NCBI GenBank assembly: GCA_034428935.1
Contig: DAOUHB010000194.1
Location: 1-18,909, forward strand
Source of the DNA: JAAYZQ01 sp034428935
GTDB taxonomy: Bacteria; Chloroflexota; Anaerolineae; JAAYZQ01
Reading direction: 5' to 3'
DNA: 18,909 nucleotides
Shown here: positions 7,504 to 15,860 of the stretch, in pieces
Layout: the number at the start of each line of letters is the position of its first letter
How positions within the stretch are numbered: the first letter of the stretch is position 1
Made by a program: the position numbers and the translations under genes
The notes under the pieces: model-generated
Database searches by the model: none
Told to the model about the DNA's origin: nothing
Seen by the model: only the letters and a program-made list of their open reading frames with translations

Positions 7504-8468
7504 GACTCCTGGCAGGCGTCGACATCGGCGGCACCAAGTGCGCCATCTGCCTGGCGAGGCTGCCAGGAGAGGTACCCGAGTTGCTGGAACGCCGGCAGTT
7601 CCCCACACCGTCCGCGCCCGGCGAGGCGCTGGAGCGGTTGGCCGCCGGGCTGGCCGACCTGTTGCAGCGCGTGCCCGGGGGGCGGCTGGCGGCCGTGGGC
7701 GTGAGCTGCGGCGGGCCCCTCGACAGCGCCCGGGGGCTGGTCCTCTCGCCGCCCAACCTGCCCGCCTGGGACGGCGTCGACGTGCTGGCGCCCTTTCGCG
7801 ACCGCTGGCCGGTGCCGGCGGCCCTCCAGAACGACGCCAACGCCTGCGCCCTGGCCGAGTGGCGCTGGGGCGCGGGGCGCGGCTGCCGCAGCCTCGTCTT
7901 CCTGACCTTTGGCACGGGGATGGGCGCCGGCCTCATCCTGGACGGGCGTCTCTACACCGGCGCCAGCGACATGGCCGGCGAGGTGGGCCACGTCCGCCTG
8001 GCCGACGACGGCCCGCCGGGCTATGGCAAGCGCGGCTCCTTCGAGGGCTATTGCAGCGGCGGCGGCATCGCCCGCCTGGCCCAGGCGCGGGCCCTGGAAG
8101 CCATCCAGCAAGGCCAGCCACCCGCCTTCTGCGCCGACCTGGCCGGGCTGGAGGGCATCACCGCCGAGGCTGTCGGGCTGGCGGCCCGGGAAGGCGATCC
8201 CCTTGCGCTGGAGATATTTGCCGTCGTGGGGCAGGCGCTGGGGCGCGGCCTGGCGGTTCTCGTCGACGTCCTGAACCCGGAGCGCATCGTCCTGGGCGGC
8301 ATCTATGGCCGGCAACAGGCCCTCCTCGAGCCCGTGGCCCTGTCGATCCTGCGCGCCGAGGCGCATCCCCGCGCCTTGCAATCCTGCCGCGTGGTGCCCG
8401 CCGGCCTGGGCGAGAGGGTGGGCGACTATTCCGGGCTGGCCGTGGCTCTCACGGTCCTGGAAGGTTAA
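7500..8468 (+). CDS. ROK-family sugar kinase (glucokinase/mannokinase-like)
   Basis: The 322 aa protein has the ROK ATP-binding motif VDIGGTK (Asp8-Lys13), LQNDANACALAEW with catalytic Asp112, FLTFGTGMGAGLI, and the GEVGHV motif with His164. ROK sugar kinases phosphorylate hexoses such as glucose, mannose, fructose or GlcNAc at O6; in this operon released mannose is the obvious candidate. There is no N-terminal DNA-binding domain, so it is an enzyme rather than a repressor. The usual zinc-binding CxCGxxGCxE is absent: the matching segment reads PGYGKRGSFEGYCSG, with Tyr175 and Ser180 where cysteines are expected. ATG 7500 is chosen over an upstream in-frame ATG because it forms the ATGA overlap and has GGAGGAAGAG about 10 bases before it. 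Confidence 0.88.
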   Translation: MRLLAGVDIGGTKCAICLARLPGEVPELLERRQFPTPSAPGEALERLAAGLADLLQRVPGGRLAAVGVSCGGPLDSARGLVLSPPNLPAWDGVDVLAPFRDRWPVPAALQNDANACALAEWRWGAGRGCRSLVFLTFGTGMGAGLILDGRLYTGASDMAGEVGHVRLADDGPPGYGKRGSFEGYCSGGGIARLAQARALEAIQQGQPPAFCADLAGLEGITAEAVGLAAREGDPLALEIFAVVGQALGRGLAVLVDVLNPERIVLGGIYGRQQALLEPVALSILRAEAHPRALQSCRVVPAGLGERVGDYSGLAVALTVLEG

Positions 8469-8469
8469 G

Positions 8470-11400
8470 ATGCAAAAGCACGTGATTGCCAAGATAGAAC
8501 GCCACTTGCGGGACGTCCGCCAGGCCATCGTCCGCGAGGCGCTGGACATCCCGCGATTCAAGATGCACGCCGGCGACTGCCCCGGCGCCGAGGCGCCCGA
8601 TTTTGACGACGCCGCCTGGGCCGGCTTTTCCGTGGGCGAGACGTGGGGCGGCTACGACCAGGTGGCCTGGTTCCGGGCCCGCGTGGCCGTACCTCTCGCC
8701 TGGCAGCGAGACGCCGGGCGGGTCGCCCTCCGCTTCCTGGTCGGGCCGCGGGACGGCGGCCTGTCCACGGCCGAGACCCAGCTCTACGTCGACGGCGAGC
8801 GGCTCCAGGCCATCGACTACTGGCACGAAGAGGCCTGGCTGCCGCCCGAGCTCCTGGCACGGGGCGAGCTCACCGTCGCCCTCCGTGCCTGGAGCGGCAT
8901 CTATGGCGTGCCCGACCGGCGGCGGTTCCGCCTGGCCCAGCTCGTGCGCATCGATCCCGCCACGGAGCGCTTTTACCACCTGGCCGACACCGTGCTGCGC
9001 GTGGCCTGCCTCCAGGACGAGAACGACCCGCGCCGCGTGGCGCTCCTCGAGGTCCTCGACGACGCCTGGCGCTGCCTCGACCTTTTCCAGGGGCCGTCAC
9101 CGACCTTTTACGCGTCGGTGCCCCGCGCCCAGGCCGTCCTCGCCAGTGCCCTGGAGGCCGCCGGCGGCCCTGAGATCCGGCCCACGGTGGCCGCCGTGGG
9201 CCATTCCCACATCGACATGGCCTGGATGTGGCGCCTGCACCACACCCGCGAGAAGGCGACGCGCACCTTTTCCACCATGCTGCACCTCATGCGCCAGTAT
9301 CCGGAGTTTCGCTTCAGCCACTCGTCGCCCCAGCTCTACCAGTTCGTCCGCGAGGATGCGCCCGAGATCTATGCCCGGATCAAGAAGCGGGTCGCCGAGG
9401 GCCGCTGGGAGGTTCTGGGCGGCTCGTGGGTCGAGTTCGACACCAACCTGCCGGGCGGCGAGGCCCTGGTGCGCCAGATCCTCCTGGGCAAGGAGTTTGC
9501 CCGGCGGGAGTTTGGCCTGGACCCGACGGTCCTGTGGCTGCCCGACTCTTTCGGGTTTTCGTGGGTCCTGCCCCAGTTGATGCGCCGCAGCGAGATCAAG
9601 TACTTTGCCACGGCGGCCATCGGCCGCAGCGCCTTCGGGCAGTTTCCCTACGACGTCTTTCGCTGGCGCGGCATGGACGGCTCCGAGGTCCTGGCCCACC
9701 TCATCACCACCACCGACGAGCCGGGCGGCCGCTACACCTACATCGGTGACCTGTCGCCCGAGCAGGTGTTGGCCAACTGGCGGAACTATCGCCAAAAAGA
9801 GATCAGCGCCGAAACCCTCATGACCTATGGCTGGGGCGACGGTGGGGGCGGGCCCATGCCCGCCATGCTGGAGGCAGCCCGCGCCCAGGAGTGCCTGCCC
9901 GGCCATCCCGAGGTGCGACTCGACACCGTGGAGGGCTTTTTCCGGCGGCTGGAGCGCCGGGTCGACCCGCGCGGCGCCTCTCTGCCCGTGTGGGACGGCG
10001 AGCTGTACCAGGAGTCGGCCCGGGGCGCCTACACCTCCCAGAGCCGCAACAAGCGGGCCAACCGCCGCGCCGAGGCCCTCTACCACGACGCCGAGTGGCT
10101 ATGCACCCTGGCCGACGTCCTGCGCGGCGAGGACCGCTACCCCCACGCCGCCCTGCGCCGCGGCTGGGAGCGCCTGCTGCTCCTCCAGTTCCACGACATC
10201 TTGCCGGGCACGTCCATCCACGACGTCCACGAGGACAGCCTGGCCGACTATGCGTGGGTCGCCGGTGTTGGCGCCCGGGCCCGCCGCGAGGCACAGAACC
10301 GCCTCCTGGCCGGCCTCCGCACCCATGGCGAGTCCGTGGTGGTCTTGAACCCGCTGGCCTGGCCTCGCCGCGACGTGGTCTCGTTGCCCTGCCCGCCGGG
10401 GAGCGCCCTGGTCGGCAAGCATATCCTCGACGACGACGGCACGCCCCTCCCCTCCCAGTTGGTCCGCGAGGGCGCCCGTACCCGTCTCCTGCTGGAGACG
10501 CCCGAGATCCCACCCCTGGGCTACCGCACCCTGCCCCTGGTCGAGGGTGACACTTGCCCTGCACGCGAGTGCCAGGGGGCGCCGTGGGTGGAGAACGAGC
10601 TGGCCGTCGCCCCCGACCGGCTGGAGAACGCATTCTACCGCATCGCCCTGGACGGCAAGGGGCGCATGGTCTCGCTCTTTGACAAGCGTGCCGGCCGCGA
10701 GGTGCTCCTGCACCTCCCGACACCGGACGCCCGTGCTGACCGCAGGGCCAGTATCAGGACGGGTGCGACGCAGGACGGTGTGGCCCCCGGCACGGTGGCC
10801 AACGCCCTTCAGGCCTTCGAGGATCGCCCGGTTCTGGGCGACGCCTGGGAGATCGACTCGCACTACCGCGAAAAGATGCGGCCCGTGGACGAGCTCCTGG
10901 AGGCCGTCGTGGAAGAGAGCGGCCCGGTGCGCGGCACGCTGCGCCTGGCCTGGCGCCTGGCCGGCTCGACCATCACCCAGCGGCTGACCATCTATCGCCG
11001 CTCGCCGCGCATCGACTTTCGCACCGAGCTGGACTGGCACGAGCACCAGGTCCTCCTCAAGGCCGCCTTCCCGGCCCACATCCGGGCGACTTTTGCCACC
11101 TACGAGATCCAGTTCGGCAGCATCGAGCGGCCGACCCACTGGAACACGCCCGGCGACGCGGCCCACTTCGAGAACCCGGCCCAGCGCTGGGTCGACCTTT
11201 CGGAGGGCAACTACGGCCTGGCCCTCCTCAACGACTGCAAGCACGGCTACGACGTCAAGGACAACGTCTTGCGCCTGACCCTCCACCGCTCACCCACCGA
11301 CCCCGACCCGCAGGCCGACCAGGGGCGCCACCTGCTGACCTACAGCCTGCTGCCCCACGCCGGCACCTGGCGCGAGGGCGGGGTCGTGCGCCAGGCCCAG

Positions 11401-11733
11401 GCGCTCAACCATCCGCTGCGGGCGGCCCTCGTCCCGGCGCAGCCCGACGGCCCGCTGCCGCCCGCCTTTGCCCTGGCAAGCGTGGACGCCGAGCACGTGG
11501 TGCTGGATACCGTCAAGCGCGCCGAGGACGGCGACGGCTGGATCGTGCGCCTCTACGAAGCCTGGCAGTACAGCAGCGAGAATGTGACGGTCACCTTTGG
11601 CCGGCCCCTGCGCCGTGCCGTGGAGTGCAACCTCATGGAAGAAGATATAGGCGAGGCTCGGGTCGACGGCCCGCGCCTGGCCTTTGCCATCGCGCCCTGC
11701 GAGATCCGCACCTTCCGGGTGTGGCTCGCCTGA
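8470..11733 (+). CDS. Alpha-mannosidase, glycoside hydrolase family 38 (long type, copy 1)
   Basis: The 1087 aa protein begins with the roughly 240-residue N-terminal domain of long bacterial GH38 enzymes (ERHLRDVRQAIVREALD, then LRFLVGPRDGGLSTAE, beta-rich), followed by the catalytic domain. Zinc ligands are His247 and Asp249 in GHSHIDMAWMW, the nucleophile is Asp359 in WLPDSFGFSW, and His575 lies in QFHDILPGTS. YGWGDGGGGP precedes the helical domain, and C-terminal beta domains follow (LAWRLAGSTITQRL, NYGLALLNDCKHGYD). ATG 8470 is placed by GGAAGG (8459-8464) 5 bases upstream and lies just after the ROK stop. No signal peptide is visible. It is clearly a paralogue of the next gene. Compared with it, about 17 extra residues occur near residue 749, encoded by a dyad-rich 54-base segment. 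It hydrolyses alpha-mannosides, linkage unknown. Confidence 0.92.
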   Translation: MQKHVIAKIERHLRDVRQAIVREALDIPRFKMHAGDCPGAEAPDFDDAAWAGFSVGETWGGYDQVAWFRARVAVPLAWQRDAGRVALRFLVGPRDGGLSTAETQLYVDGERLQAIDYWHEEAWLPPELLARGELTVALRAWSGIYGVPDRRRFRLAQLVRIDPATERFYHLADTVLRVACLQDENDPRRVALLEVLDDAWRCLDLFQGPSPTFYASVPRAQAVLASALEAAGGPEIRPTVAAVGHSHIDMAWMWRLHHTREKATRTFSTMLHLMRQYPEFRFSHSSPQLYQFVREDAPEIYARIKKRVAEGRWEVLGGSWVEFDTNLPGGEALVRQILLGKEFARREFGLDPTVLWLPDSFGFSWVLPQLMRRSEIKYFATAAIGRSAFGQFPYDVFRWRGMDGSEVLAHLITTTDEPGGRYTYIGDLSPEQVLANWRNYRQKEISAETLMTYGWGDGGGGPMPAMLEAARAQECLPGHPEVRLDTVEGFFRRLERRVDPRGASLPVWDGELYQESARGAYTSQSRNKRANRRAEALYHDAEWLCTLADVLRGEDRYPHAALRRGWERLLLLQFHDILPGTSIHDVHEDSLADYAWVAGVGARARREAQNRLLAGLRTHGESVVVLNPLAWPRRDVVSLPCPPGSALVGKHILDDDGTPLPSQLVREGARTRLLLETPEIPPLGYRTLPLVEGDTCPARECQGAPWVENELAVAPDRLENAFYRIALDGKGRMVSLFDKRAGREVLLHLPTPDARADRRASIRTGATQDGVAPGTVANALQAFEDRPVLGDAWEIDSHYREKMRPVDELLEAVVEESGPVRGTLRLAWRLAGSTITQRLTIYRRSPRIDFRTELDWHEHQVLLKAAFPAHIRATFATYEIQFGSIERPTHWNTPGDAAHFENPAQRWVDLSEGNYGLALLNDCKHGYDVKDNVLRLTLHRSPTDPDPQADQGRHLLTYSLLPHAGTWREGGVVRQAQALNHPLRAALVPAQPDGPLPPAFALASVDAEHVVLDTVKRAEDGDGWIVRLYEAWQYSSENVTVTFGRPLRRAVECNLMEEDIGEARVDGPRLAFAIAPCEIRTFRVWLA
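10714..10767 (+). repeat. In-frame dyad-bearing insertion within the GH38 gene
   Basis: Both long GH38 genes share LLH just before and TQDGVAPG just after this point, but here 18 residues (LPTPDARADRRASIRTGA) stand where the neighbour has a single Ser. The extra DNA is an imperfect inverted repeat: CGCCCGTGCTGAC (10728-10740) faces GTATCAGGACGGGTGCG (10751-10767), with an inner CTGACC/GGCCAG pairing. The length is a multiple of three, so the frame is kept. It looks like a small palindromic element captured by the gene, though an ordinary surface-loop insertion cannot be excluded. Confidence 0.5.
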
Positions 11734-11749
11734 GGATCAGGAGCCGGAC

Positions 11750-14700
11750 ATGTTTTTCACCGAAGAAAAGATCGAGCGCCAGTTGCGAGAGGTGCGAGTC
11801 GCCATTCGCCGTGGCGCCGTGGACCTCACCCACTGGAAGTTCTGCGAGGCCGACCCGCCCGGCGCCGAACACCCCACCTTTGACGACGAGGGCTGGGACG
11901 ATCTGGCCCTGGGCCAGGACTGGGGCGGCTACGACGTCGTCGCCTGGTTCCGCACCCGGGCCGACGTGCCGGAGGAGTGGCTGGGGCAGAAGCTTGCCCT
12001 GCGGTTCCTGGTGGGGCCCCGGGACGGCGGCGGCTCCACGGCCGAGTCGCTGTTGTACGTCAACGGCCGGCCGCTCCAGGGTATCGACGTCTGGCACGAG
12101 GAGGCAGTGCTACCACCCGAGTTGGCCCGCGAGCGAGAGCTGGCCATCGCCCTGCGCGCCTGGAGCGGCGTGCTCCACGTGCCCGACCGGCGCCGCTTCA
12201 AGGCCGGGCAGTTGCTGCTGCTGGACGAGCCCACGGAACGCTTTTACTACCTGGCCGACACCATCCTCAAGTCCGTCACGCAGCTCGACGAGCACGACCT
12301 GCGCCGCACGCGCCTGCTGGCCGCCCTCAACGACGCCTTCCACCGGCTGAATTTCTTCAAACCGCGCTCCGCCGGCTTCTACCGGTCGGTGGCCGAGGCG
12401 GAGGCCGAACTGGCGGCTGCCATGGCCGAGATGGGCGCCTTCCCCGAGAACGGGCCCCGGGTGACGGGCATCGGCCACTCGCACCTGGACATGGCCTGGC
12501 TGTGGCGCCTGGACCACACCGTGGACAAGGCGTCTCGCACCTTTGCCACCGTCCTCAATCTCATGGACCAGTACCCCGAGTACCGCTTCATGCACTCGTC
12601 GCCACAGCTCTACAAGCTCCTGGCCCAGCGTTACCCGGACCTCTATGCCCGGGTGAAGGAGCGCATCGCCGAGGGCCGCTGGGAGATCACCGGCGGCATG
12701 TGGGTCGAGGCCGACACCAACCTCACCTCCGGCGAGTCGCTGGTGCGCCAGTTCCTCCTGGGCAAGCGCTTTATCGCCCAAGAATTCGGCCGGGAGGCCA
12801 GCGTGTTGTGGCTGCCCGACGTCTTTGGCTATTCGGCGGCCCTGCCCCAGATTGCCCTCAAGAGCGGCTTTCGCTTCTTTCTCACGAGCAAGATCAGTTG
12901 GAACCAGTTCAAGCGCTTTCCCTACGATACCTTTCGCTGGCGGGGCCTCGACGGCAGCGAGGTGCTGACCCATTTTGTCACCACCCCCGAGCTGCCCTCC
13001 ACGCGTTACACCTACAACGGCCGCCTGGCGCCCGACGACGTCAAGGGCCTGTGGGACAACTACCAGCAAAAGACCATCAACGACGAGCTGCTGATACTCT
13101 ACGGCTGGGGTGACGGCGGCGGCGGCCCCACCCGGGAAATGCTGGAATCGGGCCGGGTGCTGGCCAACCTGCCCGGCATCCCCCGCGTGCGGCAGGGCCC
13201 GGCCGAGGAGTACTTTGCGCGCCTGGAAGAGCGCCTGGCAGGCAAGGACGATGCCCGGGTGCCCTGCTGGGACGGCGAGCTCTACCTGGAGTACCACCGC
13301 GGCACCTACACCTCCCAGGCCCAGGTCAAGCGCGCCAACCGCCGGGCCGAGGTCCTCTATCACGACGCCGAAGCGGCCAGCGCCCTGGCCGACGTTCTCA
13401 CCAGCGAGGCCGCCTACCCGGCCGCCGAGCTGCGCCGCGGCTGGGAGCGCATCCTCCTCAACCAGTTCCACGACATCCTGCCCGGCTCGTCCATCCGACA
13501 GGTATACGACGACTGCGCCGCCGACTACTGCTGGATCACCAGCCTGGGCGAGGAGGCGGTGACCCATGCCCACGGGCGGCTGCTGCGCCGCCTGCCCTCC
13601 GCCGGCCCGAGCCTCGTGGCCTGGAACGGCCTGGCCCGGGAGCGGTGTGACCTGGTGAGCCTGCCCTGGTCCGGCGACATGGAGGGGTTGCAGGTGCTGG
13701 ACGCCGAGGGGCGGCCCCTGCCCCGCCAGGCCGTCGTGGACGCCGACGGCGAGCGGCGGCTGCTGTGGGCTCTGCCCGGGGTGCCGTCCCTGGGCTACCG
13801 GGTCTATTCCCTGGCTCCCGGGGAGAGCCCGGCGCCGGGTAGCGAGCTGACCGTGACGCCGGCCCTCCTGGAAAACGCCTTCTGGCGCCTGGAGCTGAAC
13901 GAGCGGGGACAGATTGCCTCCCTGTGGGACAAGCGCCGCGGGCGCCAGGTCCTCCTGCATTCGACGCAGGACGGTGTCGCCCCCGGCGCCCGGGGCAACG
14001 TGCTCCAGGCCTTCGAGGACCGGCCCATGGACTTTGACGCGTGGGACATAGACATCTATTACCTGGAAAAGATGGTCGAGGTCGACGACCTGGTCGAGGC
14101 CGTGGTGGAAGAGACCGGGCCCGTGCGGGGCACGCTGCGCCTCACCTGGCGCTTTTACGACTCGACGATCACTCAGCGGCTGAGCCTCTACGCCCACTCG
14201 CCACGCATCGACTTTCGCACCAACATCGACTGGCAGGAGCGCCAGGTCCTGCTCAAGGCCGCCTTCCCGGTGAACGTCCGCGCCACCAAGGCCACCTACG
14301 ACATCCAGTTCGGCAACCTGGAGCGGCCGGCGCACTGGAACACCGATTGGGACTATGCCCGCTTCGAGGTGGTGGGCCACAAGTGGGTGGACCTGTCGGA
14401 GGGCAACTATGGCGTGGCGCTCCTCAACGACTGCAAGTACGGCCACGACGTGCGCGACGGCGTGCTGCGCCTGACCCTCCTGAAGTCGGCCATCGACCCC
14501 GACCCGGAGGCCGACCGCGGGGAGCACGCCTTTACCTACAGCCTCCTGCCCCACGCCGGGGGCTGGCGCGAGGGCGGCGTTGAGGCCGAGGCCTATGCCC
14601 TCAACAATCCCATGCGCGCCGGCCTCCTGCCCCGGGCCCAGGCGGGCGACCTGCCGCCCGCCTTCAGCCTGGCGCGCCTGGGCGAGGGCGATGACCACGT

Positions 14701-14941
14701 GGTCCTGGAAACGGTCAAGCAGGCCGAGGACGGCGACGGCTGGATCGTGCGCCTGTACGAGAGCCGCCGCTGCCGCAGCGCCAACGTGCGCCTGACCTTT
14801 GGCCGGCCCCTGCGCCGCGCCGTGGAGTGCAACCTGGTGGAAGAGGGCGAGGAGCCGGTCGCCTTCGAGGGGCAAACCCTGACCTTTGCCATCGCCCCCT
14901 ATGAGGTCAAGACCTTCCGCGTCTGGTTCGACGGCCGGTGA
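11750..14941 (+). CDS. Alpha-mannosidase, glycoside hydrolase family 38 (long type, copy 2)
   Basis: The 1063 aa protein has the same architecture as its upstream neighbour: the N-terminal beta domain (ERQLREVRVAIRRGAVD, LRFLVGPRDGGGSTAE), GH38 catalytic domain, helical domain and C-terminal beta domains. Zinc ligands are His245 and Asp247 in GHSHLDMAWLW, the nucleophile is Asp357 in WLPDVFGYSA, and His574 lies in NQFHDILPGSS. Long blocks match the neighbour nearly word for word, such as FGRPLRRAVECNL and LLKAAFP, so this is an old tandem duplication that has since diverged. The active-site surroundings differ (ISWNQFKRFPYDTFRW against IGRSAFGQFPYDVFRW), which may reflect different linkage preference. 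ATG 11750 follows AGGAG (11739-11743) by 6 bases and lies 16 bases after the previous stop. No signal peptide is apparent. Confidence 0.92.
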   Translation: MFFTEEKIERQLREVRVAIRRGAVDLTHWKFCEADPPGAEHPTFDDEGWDDLALGQDWGGYDVVAWFRTRADVPEEWLGQKLALRFLVGPRDGGGSTAESLLYVNGRPLQGIDVWHEEAVLPPELARERELAIALRAWSGVLHVPDRRRFKAGQLLLLDEPTERFYYLADTILKSVTQLDEHDLRRTRLLAALNDAFHRLNFFKPRSAGFYRSVAEAEAELAAAMAEMGAFPENGPRVTGIGHSHLDMAWLWRLDHTVDKASRTFATVLNLMDQYPEYRFMHSSPQLYKLLAQRYPDLYARVKERIAEGRWEITGGMWVEADTNLTSGESLVRQFLLGKRFIAQEFGREASVLWLPDVFGYSAALPQIALKSGFRFFLTSKISWNQFKRFPYDTFRWRGLDGSEVLTHFVTTPELPSTRYTYNGRLAPDDVKGLWDNYQQKTINDELLILYGWGDGGGGPTREMLESGRVLANLPGIPRVRQGPAEEYFARLEERLAGKDDARVPCWDGELYLEYHRGTYTSQAQVKRANRRAEVLYHDAEAASALADVLTSEAAYPAAELRRGWERILLNQFHDILPGSSIRQVYDDCAADYCWITSLGEEAVTHAHGRLLRRLPSAGPSLVAWNGLARERCDLVSLPWSGDMEGLQVLDAEGRPLPRQAVVDADGERRLLWALPGVPSLGYRVYSLAPGESPAPGSELTVTPALLENAFWRLELNERGQIASLWDKRRGRQVLLHSTQDGVAPGARGNVLQAFEDRPMDFDAWDIDIYYLEKMVEVDDLVEAVVEETGPVRGTLRLTWRFYDSTITQRLSLYAHSPRIDFRTNIDWQERQVLLKAAFPVNVRATKATYDIQFGNLERPAHWNTDWDYARFEVVGHKWVDLSEGNYGVALLNDCKYGHDVRDGVLRLTLLKSAIDPDPEADRGEHAFTYSLLPHAGGWREGGVEAEAYALNNPMRAGLLPRAQAGDLPPAFSLARLGEGDDHVVLETVKQAEDGDGWIVRLYESRRCRSANVRLTFGRPLRRAVECNLVEEGEEPVAFEGQTLTFAIAPYEVKTFRVWFDGR

Positions 14942-14948
14942 TTTGCCC

Positions 14949-14966
14949 GGACGGAGCGGTCTGTCC
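14949..14966 (+). other. Short hairpin and AT-richer leader before the aldolase gene
   Basis: GGACGGA (14949-14955) pairs with TCTGTCC (14960-14966), with one G-T wobble, around a 4-base loop. No T-run follows, so termination is unlikely. The 27 bases between it and the aldolase ATG are unusually AT-rich for this window, which favours ribosome access. I see no convincing promoter here. An mRNA-processing or stability role is a guess. Confidence 0.3.
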
Positions 14967-14993
14967 ACACAATAACGAATACACGGAGTAAAT

Positions 14994-15848
14994 ATGCCAC
15001 TGGTAAGCAGCCGAGAGCTGTTGGAACGGGCCCGAAAGGGCCGATACGCTGTCGGCGCCTTTAACGCCGACAACATGGAGATGTTGCAGGCCATCGTCGA
15101 GGTGGCCGAGGAAGAGCGGGCGCCGGTCATCGTCCAGGTCAGCGAGCCCACCATCCGCTACGCCGGCCTGAGCATGCCGGCGGGCATGGTGCGCATCGCC
15201 GCCACCGCGGCCCGCGTGCCCGTCGTGCTGCACCTGGACCACGGCACCGGGCTGGAGCAGAATGTCCACGCCCTGCAGGCCGGCTTCACGTCACTCATGT
15301 TCGACGGCTCGCGCCTGCCCTACGAGGAGAACGTGGCCATCACCCGGAGCGTGGTGCGCGCGGCCCGCGCCGCCAGCGTGCCCGTGGAGGCCGAGCTGGG
15401 GCGCGTCCTGAACAACGGGGCCACGCCGCGGGAGGTGGCCGCGGCCATGACCGATCCGCGGCAGGCCGCCGATTTCGTGGCCCGCACCGGCTGCGACTCG
15501 CTAGCCGTGGCCGCTGGCTCGGTGCACGCCATGACCGGCAGCTCCGCCGAGCTGGACGTGGATCGGCTGCGGGCCATCAGCCGCCGGGTGGGCATCCCCC
15601 TGGTGCTTCACGGGGCGTCGGGCGTCACCGACGCGAGCGTCCTGGAGGCCATGGCCGCCGGCGTATGCAAGGTGAACGTGGCGACCTATTTGAAGCAGGG
15701 GTTCGTCGAGAGCCTGCGGGCGGCCATGGCCGCCCACCCCGACGAGGTCGATTTCCGCCGGCTGTTCGCCCCGGCCCGCGAGGCTGTCAAGGAGCGCCTC
15801 CGGGTCAAGATGCGCCTCTTTGGCGCCAGCGGCCGGGCCAACGGCTGA
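14994..15848 (+). CDS. Class II ketose-bisphosphate aldolase (fructose/tagatose-bisphosphate aldolase family)
   Basis: The 284 aa zinc-dependent aldolase has the length of the GatY/KbaY/IolJ group. It cleaves a ketose bisphosphate into dihydroxyacetone phosphate plus an aldehyde. LHLDHG carries catalytic Asp82 and zinc ligand His83, GSVHAM carries zinc ligand His178, and LVLHGASG carries zinc ligand His206. FDGSRLPYEENV, VEAELG and KVNVATYL complete the family pattern. Where the common subgroup has GTAHGxYKG, this protein has GSVHAMTGS, so the phosphate-binding loop differs and the substrate may not be fructose or tagatose 1,6-bisphosphate. GGAG (14985-14988), 5 bases before ATG 14994, supports the start. 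As the last gene of the run it would supply the C-C cleavage step after the two kinases and the isomerase. It could also belong to a pathway for a sugar acid or sulfosugar. Confidence 0.85.
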   Translation: MPLVSSRELLERARKGRYAVGAFNADNMEMLQAIVEVAEEERAPVIVQVSEPTIRYAGLSMPAGMVRIAATAARVPVVLHLDHGTGLEQNVHALQAGFTSLMFDGSRLPYEENVAITRSVVRAARAASVPVEAELGRVLNNGATPREVAAAMTDPRQAADFVARTGCDSLAVAAGSVHAMTGSSAELDVDRLRAISRRVGIPLVLHGASGVTDASVLEAMAAGVCKVNVATYLKQGFVESLRAAMAAHPDEVDFRRLFAPAREAVKERLRVKMRLFGASGRANG

Positions 15849-15860
15849 GGCTCTTACGGC

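Noticed and set aside
8305..8469. Upstream in-frame extensions of the long GH38 genes (from 8305 and from 11684) and of the ROK gene (from 7374)
   Set aside because: They run inside the preceding genes in another frame. Ribosome sites and short overlaps place the true starts at 8470, 11750 and 7500.
12110..15154. Very long antisense open frame (1014 codons), with similar ones at 2348-4951, 1209-2999, 9097-10086, 10099-11286 and 7230-8561
   Set aside because: They lie opposite strongly supported GH38, GH2, SIS and ROK genes. Their products are low-complexity (Gly, Val, Ala, Gln, His rich) with no motifs. Such frames are expected opposite GC-rich genes.
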